From Chloroflexota bacterium (lineage in GTDB: Bacteria; Chloroflexota; Anaerolineae; CG2-30-64-16): DNA of 36,350 nucleotides. Each line of letters opens with the position of its first letter. Position 1 is the stretch's first letter. This document shows positions 31,804 through 36,350 of the stretch, one piece after another. The stretch spans positions 1-36,350 of the forward strand of contig JAPLHB010000067.1 in NCBI GenBank assembly GCA_026389845.1, given 5' to 3'. The translations under genes and the position numbers were made by a program. Under the pieces are notes generated by a model. The model made no database searches. It was not told where the DNA came from and worked only from the letters and a program-made list of their open reading frames with translations.

Positions 31804-32985
31804 ATGTACCGTCTCTCCGAAATCCAATCTGCCATCCGTGCCGAGCGCCTCGACGGCTGGCTGCTCTACGACTTCAAGGGGCTGAACCCGATCGCGCTAC
31901 GCGTGGCAGGTGTGCCCGCGGGGACCTTCCTCAGCCGGCGGTGGGCGTGCTTCATCCCCGCCGCGGGCGGGCCACGCTGGCTGGCACACGCCATTGAGGC
32001 GAGTGGGCTGGCCGCGGTCGCGCCTGCCGCGGCCACCTACGTCTCGTGGGCCGAGTGGCGCGAACGGCTGGCTGATCTGCTCGGCGGCGCGGGCCGCGTG
32101 GCGATGGAGGTCTCCCCCGGCTGCGCCATTCCCTACGTCAGCCGGGTGGATGCGGGCATGGTCGAGTTGATCCGCAGCCTGGGCGTGGAGGTCGTCACCT
32201 CGGCCGATCTCGTTCAGGTGGCCGAGGCGGTCTGGTCGGCCGAGCAGCTTGCCAGCCACCGCCGGGCGGTCGCGGTGCTGCTGGCCGCCAAGGACGCGAC
32301 CTTCGCGCACGTCCGCGAGCGGTTGGCCGCGGGTGATCGCGTGACCGAGTGCGGCATCCAGGACTTCATGATGGCGCGCTTCGCCGCGGCCGGCCTCGAA
32401 GTGGATCATCCGCCCATCGTCGCGGTCAACGGCCACGCGGCCGATCCGCACTTTGCGCCGCGCCGCGCTGCCGACACGCCCATGCGCCGCGGCGACCTGC
32501 TGCTGCTCGATCTCTGGGGCCGCGAGCCGACCCCCGATGCCATCGTCGGCGACATCACCTGGGTCGGCTACGCCGGGCCGGCCGTGCCGCCAGCCATCCA
32601 GCACGTGTTCGAGTTGGTGCGCCAGGCGCGGGATGCGGCCGTGGCGTTTGCGGCCGGGCGTTTGGCCGCGGGGCAGCCGGTCTACGGCTACGAGGTGGAC
32701 GACGCGTGCCGGGCAGTGATCGCGGTCGCGGGGTTCGGGCCGCATTTCATCCATCGCACCGGCCATTCCATCGGCACGGCCGGGCATGGCAACGGCGTCA
32801 ACCTGGACAACCTGGAGACGCAAGATCGGCGCCGGTTGATCGCGGGCGTCGGCTTTTCGGTCGAGCCGGGCATCTACCTGCCGGACGAGGGCTTCGGCGT
32901 GCGGCTGGAGATTGACTGCTACGTGAACGGAACCGAGCTTGAGGTGACTACGCTGCCGTTGCAGGACGAGATGGTCTTGCTGTAG
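31804..32985 (+). CDS. M24-family (Xaa-Pro aminopeptidase-like) metallopeptidase
   Basis: A 393-residue pita-bread-fold protein. The N-terminal half (YRLSEIQSAIRAERLDGWLL) is the creatinase-type lid domain. The catalytic half shows all five expected metal ligands: Asp236 in LLLLDLWGRE, Asp in VGDITWVG, His in HRTGHSIGTAGHG, Glu in SVEPGIYLP and Glu in RLEIDCYV. It probably removes N-terminal Xaa-Pro residues or acts on a related small substrate. ATG 31804 is chosen; the upstream frame from 31693 translates simple repeats. No clear promoter is visible. Confidence 0.88.
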   Translation: MYRLSEIQSAIRAERLDGWLLYDFKGLNPIALRVAGVPAGTFLSRRWACFIPAAGGPRWLAHAIEASGLAAVAPAAATYVSWAEWRERLADLLGGAGRVAMEVSPGCAIPYVSRVDAGMVELIRSLGVEVVTSADLVQVAEAVWSAEQLASHRRAVAVLLAAKDATFAHVRERLAAGDRVTECGIQDFMMARFAAAGLEVDHPPIVAVNGHAADPHFAPRRAADTPMRRGDLLLLDLWGREPTPDAIVGDITWVGYAGPAVPPAIQHVFELVRQARDAAVAFAAGRLAAGQPVYGYEVDDACRAVIAVAGFGPHFIHRTGHSIGTAGHGNGVNLDNLETQDRRRLIAGVGFSVEPGIYLPDEGFGVRLEIDCYVNGTELEVTTLPLQDEMVLL

Positions 32986-32997
32986 AACGGTGGCGTC

Positions 32998-33133
32998 TGT
33001 CACTCTGAGCGGGTTTAACGATGGGCAGTCCATGACGGCGTGACACCAGCGAAGAGTCTCGTTGCCACGCGGGATGCTTCGCTGAATCTCGCCGCAACGC
33101 AAGACACGAGACCGACCCGCTCAGCATGACAAG
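32998..33133. repeat. Dispersed MITE-like repeat, TIR-bounded copy (136 bp)
   Basis: It starts TGTCACTCTGAGCGGGTTT and ends ACCCGCTCAGCATGACA; the ends are near inverse complements. It contains TTCGCTGAATCTCGCCG, shared with the fragments at 9291-9370 and 36124-36350. Confidence 0.75.
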
Positions 33134-33190
33134 CGCAGGCGTTTCTTGCTTCGCCGAACGCCGCCGCGTGGCATGGCGGTTCCCAGAATG

Positions 33191-33217
33191 CCGCAGAGGT
33201 TACTGGCACCTCTGCGG
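33191..33217. terminator. Perfect 10-bp hairpin between M24 and lipoprotein genes
   Basis: CCGCAGAGGT and ACCTCTGCGG flank a 7-base loop. No T-run follows, so it may be a palindromic repeat element rather than a true terminator. It separates the M24 transcript from the downstream two-component operon. Confidence 0.5.
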
Positions 33218-33251
33218 TATCCTCGTTGGCTTATCGCGTCTGTGTGTGTTG

Positions 33252-33260
33252 TGCTATACT
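33252..33260 (+). promoter_or_regulatory. Extended -10 element upstream of the lipoprotein gene
   Basis: TGCTATACT: TG one base before -10 TATACT (33255-33260). No good -35 is visible, which extended -10 promoters tolerate. It lies about 29 bases before the GTG start at 33289. Confidence 0.5.
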
Positions 33261-33288
33261 GATCCTTGCCTACGGAGGGCTTTGTCGA

Positions 33289-33969
33289 GTGAAGTCAACT
33301 CACAGACGTGTTTTGCTGATCGTCGTCCTGTTCGCCGTGGTCGGTGTCGCCATCTCCTGCACCGTGCTGACCCGGCGTCAATCCGCTGACGTGTGGACCC
33401 CGGCGCCGGTCACGCGCACGACCGCCCAGCCGACCCGCACAGGGGCCATCCTGCCGTCGCCGACCGCTTCCCGCAGCCAGGTCAGCCCGACGAGCCTGCT
33501 GACGGCCACCGACACTCCGCGTCCCACGTCGACGCCCGCACTGCCGACGGCGGTCCCGACGCGGCGGCCACCCACGGCCGCCGCGTCGCTTAAACCCACG
33601 GCCACGGCCGATCCGCACCTGATCTTCATCACCGAGGCGGATGTTGTGAACTCCGTCGCGTCGGATGCGGCCAGGCAAAGCGGTCTGGCCGCCGAAAACC
33701 TGACTGTGCGTTTCACCGACGGCAAGATGCGGCTCACCGCGAGTAAGCTCACCTACGGCCCGGTGCAGGTGCAAAATCTCGACCTGGTCGGCCGTCTGGT
33801 GGCTGTGAACGGCCAACTGCAACTGCAGGCTGAGTCCATTGCTCCGCGCGGGCTGGTCGCCATGCTCATTCCGACGGTGGCGAACCAGGCGTTGGCGCAG
33901 CTTGCCTCGCAATGGTACGTGGAAGAGGTTCGCACCCTGGAGGGACGGCTGGAAGTGAGGATTCGGTAG
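33289..33969 (+). CDS. Predicted lipoprotein or membrane-anchored protein with DUF2993-like domain
   Basis: A 226-residue exported protein. A short basic start (VKSTHRR), a hydrophobic segment and AISC (possible lipobox, Cys about 25) are followed by a long Pro/Thr/Ser-rich linker (about 35-110). The C-terminal domain (ITEADVVNSVASDAARQSGL ... RFTDGKMRLTASKL) resembles the DUF2993/LmeA lipid-binding type, though I am not certain. Start GTG 33289 follows GGAGGG at about ten bases; the ATG at 33226 lies upstream of the promoter element. It is directly adjacent to the kinase gene, so the three-gene operon may sense envelope state. Confidence 0.68.
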   Translation: MKSTHRRVLLIVVLFAVVGVAISCTVLTRRQSADVWTPAPVTRTTAQPTRTGAILPSPTASRSQVSPTSLLTATDTPRPTSTPALPTAVPTRRPPTAAASLKPTATADPHLIFITEADVVNSVASDAARQSGLAAENLTVRFTDGKMRLTASKLTYGPVQVQNLDLVGRLVAVNGQLQLQAESIAPRGLVAMLIPTVANQALAQLASQWYVEEVRTLEGRLEVRIR

Positions 33970-35445
33970 ATGGATTTGATCTCCGCCTTCTTCATGCGGA
34001 ACATCGTCTACGTCTACTTCTTCTATGGCCTGGCCTTTTTCGCCATGGGGTTCGTGGTCTACCTGGAATCGGGCCGGGCTTCGGAGTTTCGCTTCGCGCG
34101 CGCTCTGCGTCCGCTGGCCGCGTTCGGCTTCGTTCACGGCGGACACGAGTGGTTCGAGATGTTCCAGATCTTCGCCGCGCACGAGAACGGATACACCGCC
34201 GGCACGGTCGAGGAGTTGATCGGCGTTGGCTCGTTGGTGCTCTCGTTCCTCTGTCTGTTGACCTTCGGGACGCGGCTCTTGCCGGATGCCGAGCGGCAGC
34301 CTGTGGCGAGTCGCTGGCAGGTGGTCGGCATCGCCCTGGTGTGGCTGGCCGGTGTGGCGATCGTCTATGGGCGCTTCCGGCCGTCCCTGATTGACCTGCT
34401 CTCGGCCGCCGACGTGCTGGCGCGCTATAGCCTGGGCATTCCGGGCGCGTTGTTGGCGGCCTGGGCGTTACTGCGGGAACGACATGACTTTCACGCCCGC
34501 GGCATGTCGGCCTACGGGCAAAGCCTGCTCTGGGCGGCGCTGGCGTTCTTCGTCTACGGCGTGTTGGGCCAGATGTTCACCCGCCCCAGCCTGGTCTTCC
34601 CCTCGCAGACAATCAACACCGCGTTTTTCATCCGGGCCTTTGGCATCCCGGTGCAGCTCTTGCGGGGGCTGGCAGCGGCGGCCATCGCGATCACCCTGGG
34701 CGGCGCGTTGCGGGCGTTCGAGGCGGAGAGCCGGCAGCGGCTGGCGCGCGCCAACAAGGCCCGCATCGAGGCCCAGGCTGCCGCGCTACGGACACAGGAG
34801 CAAATGGTGCGCCAACTCGTCAACGCCCAGGAAGGGGAGCGCCAGCGGATCGCTCGCGAGCTGCACGACGAGACCGGCCAAAAGCTCACCGCCCTGGCAA
34901 TGGGGCTGGCCGCAGTGGATACGGCGCTGGCGAACAACGCGCCCCAGGCCGGTAACTTGGTGCGCGAGCTGCGGGAGATGGCCGATCAGGCGATCACCGA
35001 GCTGCGCAACATCATGGCCGATCTGCGCCCTTCACAATTGGATGACCTGGGGTTAGTGCCGGCCCTGCGTTGGTACGTTCAACGCTACGCTGCCCGGCAT
35101 CCGGAGCTGACGGTGGATTTCACGGCCGACCGGCTGGCCGGACGCCTGCCGTCGCAGCATGAGACGGTGCTTTTCCGCGTGGGGCAGGAAGCGCTGAATA
35201 ACGTGGCCCGCCACGCCTGCGCTACCCAGGTCGAGGTCAGGCTCTCCCAGGAGAATGGTCGCGTGCGGTTGGCGATCGCTGATAACGGCGTGGGGTTCGC
35301 GACGACAGGAACGCCTCGGCCGGACGGCGGCGGCTGGGGACTGGTAGGGATGCGCGAACGGGCCGCGCTGGTGGGTGGCGCTGTGACGGTCGCGTCGGAG
35401 CCGGGGCAGGGGACGCGCGTTGTGATCGAAGTGCCGGTGAAGTGA
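33970..35445 (+). CDS. Membrane-bound sensor histidine kinase (NarL/DesK-type, HisKA_3)
   Basis: A 491-residue kinase. Residues 1-250 contain about seven hydrophobic helices, so sensing is probably in or near the membrane; there is no large periplasmic loop. After a short coiled coil comes the HisKA_3 dimerisation box ERQRIARELHDETGQKLTAL with phospho-acceptor His299. The ATPase domain has an N box (GQEALNNVARHA), DNGVGF and GGWGLVGMRERAAL. The ATG immediately follows the upstream stop, and the response regulator gene starts seven bases after its own stop. The stimulus is unknown. Confidence 0.92.
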   Translation: MDLISAFFMRNIVYVYFFYGLAFFAMGFVVYLESGRASEFRFARALRPLAAFGFVHGGHEWFEMFQIFAAHENGYTAGTVEELIGVGSLVLSFLCLLTFGTRLLPDAERQPVASRWQVVGIALVWLAGVAIVYGRFRPSLIDLLSAADVLARYSLGIPGALLAAWALLRERHDFHARGMSAYGQSLLWAALAFFVYGVLGQMFTRPSLVFPSQTINTAFFIRAFGIPVQLLRGLAAAAIAITLGGALRAFEAESRQRLARANKARIEAQAAALRTQEQMVRQLVNAQEGERQRIARELHDETGQKLTALAMGLAAVDTALANNAPQAGNLVRELREMADQAITELRNIMADLRPSQLDDLGLVPALRWYVQRYAARHPELTVDFTADRLAGRLPSQHETVLFRVGQEALNNVARHACATQVEVRLSQENGRVRLAIADNGVGFATTGTPRPDGGGWGLVGMRERAALVGGAVTVASEPGQGTRVVIEVPVK

Positions 35446-35452
35446 GGTTGAA

Positions 35453-36112
35453 ATGACCCCAATTCGGGTCTTGTTGGTAGACGACCACGCGGTCGTGCGT
35501 GCGGGGCTGCGGATGTTGCTCAGCGCGGACGTGGAGCTTGAAATCGTCGGTGAGGCCGAAAACGGCGCGGAAGGGGTGCGCCTGGCGGTCGAGCTGGCTC
35601 CCGACGTGGTGCTGATGGACATCTCGATGCCCGATATGAACGGCATCGAGGCCACCCGCCGCATCAAAGAGCAGTGCCCCGACATCGCGGTGCTGGCCTT
35701 GACGATGCACGAGGACGACCAGTATTTCTTCGAGATGCTGGCGGCCGGCGCGTCGGGCTACGTGCCCAAGCGCGCCGCGCCCAACGACCTGATTTCGGCC
35801 ATCCACGCGGTCCAACGGGGCGGCGTGTTCCTATTCCCCTCGGTGGCGCGGCTGCTCGTCAAGGACTATTTGCAGCGGACCGATCAGACCAGCGGCGCGG
35901 GGCGCAGCTTCGAGCCGCTCACCGACCGCGAGCGCGAGGTGCTGGCGCTCATCGCCCAGGGCCGCAGCAACCAGGAGATCGCCGACCGGCTGGTGATCAG
36001 CATCAAAACCGTCAACCGGCACCGTGAGAACATCATGGCGAAGCTCAACCTGCACAGCCGGGTGGAATTGGTGCGCTATGCCATCGAGAAAGGGCTGATT
36101 GAGTTGACATAA
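35453..36112 (+). CDS. NarL/FixJ-family response regulator
   Basis: A 219-residue partner of the preceding kinase. The receiver domain has acidic pocket VDDH, phospho-acceptor Asp56 in VVLMDISMPDMNG, and Lys in GYVPKRAAP. The C-terminal LuxR-type helix-turn-helix (LTDREREVLALIAQGRSNQE, about residues 155-215) binds DNA. The genes it controls cannot be read here; autoregulation of the operon is common. Length and start (MTPIRVLLVDD) are standard. Confidence 0.94.
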   Translation: MTPIRVLLVDDHAVVRAGLRMLLSADVELEIVGEAENGAEGVRLAVELAPDVVLMDISMPDMNGIEATRRIKEQCPDIAVLALTMHEDDQYFFEMLAAGASGYVPKRAAPNDLISAIHAVQRGGVFLFPSVARLLVKDYLQRTDQTSGAGRSFEPLTDREREVLALIAQGRSNQEIADRLVISIKTVNRHRENIMAKLNLHSRVELVRYAIEKGLIELT

Positions 36113-36123
36113 CGCCACGAGAT

Positions 36124-36350
36124 CTGTCATTCTGAGCGGGTCTCCCCCCGATCTCTCGTGACGGCGAGTATCTAGCGAAGTTCACATGCCGCGCGCGACG
36201 CCACGGCGGATGAAAATGTCATGCTGAGCGGGTTAACGAATCACAGTTCGCAGCGGCGAGAATCCAGCGAAGCATCCGTTCGTTTCACTCAGAGCTTGTC
36301 CCTTCGTTGCACTCAGGGCAGGCTCTGAACACAGTGAAGGAACAGGTTCT
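36124..36350. repeat. Dispersed MITE-like repeats, two left ends in tandem
   Basis: TGTCATTCTGAGCGGGT starts near 36125 and a second start, TGTCATGCTGAGCGGGTTA, near 36217. GGCGAGAATCCAGCGAAG words follow. The right edge of the window cuts the region before any right terminus is seen. No gene is visible here. Confidence 0.65.

Noticed and set aside
31897..33102. 401-codon minus-strand open frame opposite the M24 gene
   Set aside because: Shadow frame: the plus strand shows all five M24 metal ligands, while this translation has none of a known family.

Overview
The window looks like a chromosomal segment of a high-GC bacterium of the phylum Chloroflexota (Anaerolineae/Caldilineae-like). This is inferred from the gene content, from lipoproteins with Pro/Thr linkers, from many GTG/TTG starts, and from an unusual load of short dispersed repeats. 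No rRNA, tRNA, CRISPR array or full-length transposase was seen. Coordinates were worked out by eye from the sequence.

Region 1 (1-12729, minus strand) is a deoxysugar (L-rhamnose/L-fucose type) uptake and catabolism locus. In transcription order it holds an L-fucose isomerase-type enzyme, a rhamnulokinase, a PHP-domain protein, a glycerol-1-phosphate dehydrogenase-type enzyme, a DeoR regulator fused to a periplasmic-binding-protein-like domain, a double ATPase, two permeases, and a RhaS-like binding lipoprotein cut by the left edge. Strong sigma70-type promoters precede the dehydrogenase and the regulator-transporter block. No aldolase is present in the window.

Region 2 (12823-15990) holds a lower-GC NucS/RecB-like nuclease gene, a uroporphyrinogen-decarboxylase-family pseudogene, and a LacI regulator. 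The pseudogene has an internal deletion and carries a 215-bp MITE-like insertion with 25-bp imperfect terminal inverted repeats and a 15-bp target duplication.

Region 3 (16012-24862, plus strand) is a mixed housekeeping stretch. It encodes an esterase, a 5'-nucleotidase-like lipoprotein with one in-frame TGA at the position where relatives have Cys (a candidate selenoprotein), a Gfo/Idh/MocA oxidoreductase, an alpha/beta hydrolase, an MFS transporter and an alkyltransferase-like DNA repair protein. It continues with a nitrilase-fold protein lacking its nucleophile, a RHH/PIN toxin-antitoxin pair, threonine aldolase and a small Cys-rich membrane protein.

Region 4 (24863-25895) is a decayed stretch with remnants of a beta-propeller sensor and of a sulfite-oxidase-type protein, ending in a dispersed repeat.

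Region 5 (25896-36350) contains a DUF4139 protein, a single-domain LuxR-type regulator, a large Type IIG restriction-modification enzyme, an M24 peptidase-like protein, and a lipoprotein / histidine kinase / response regulator operon.

The most distinctive feature of the window is its repeat ecology: heptamer tandem arrays, REPIN-like doublets, a MITE-like family and small perfect palindromes lie between genes and at gene ends. Four different repeats are inserted in frame within linkers of the restriction-modification gene. The other leading discovery candidates are the Cys-to-TGA site and the MITE with a long target duplication.
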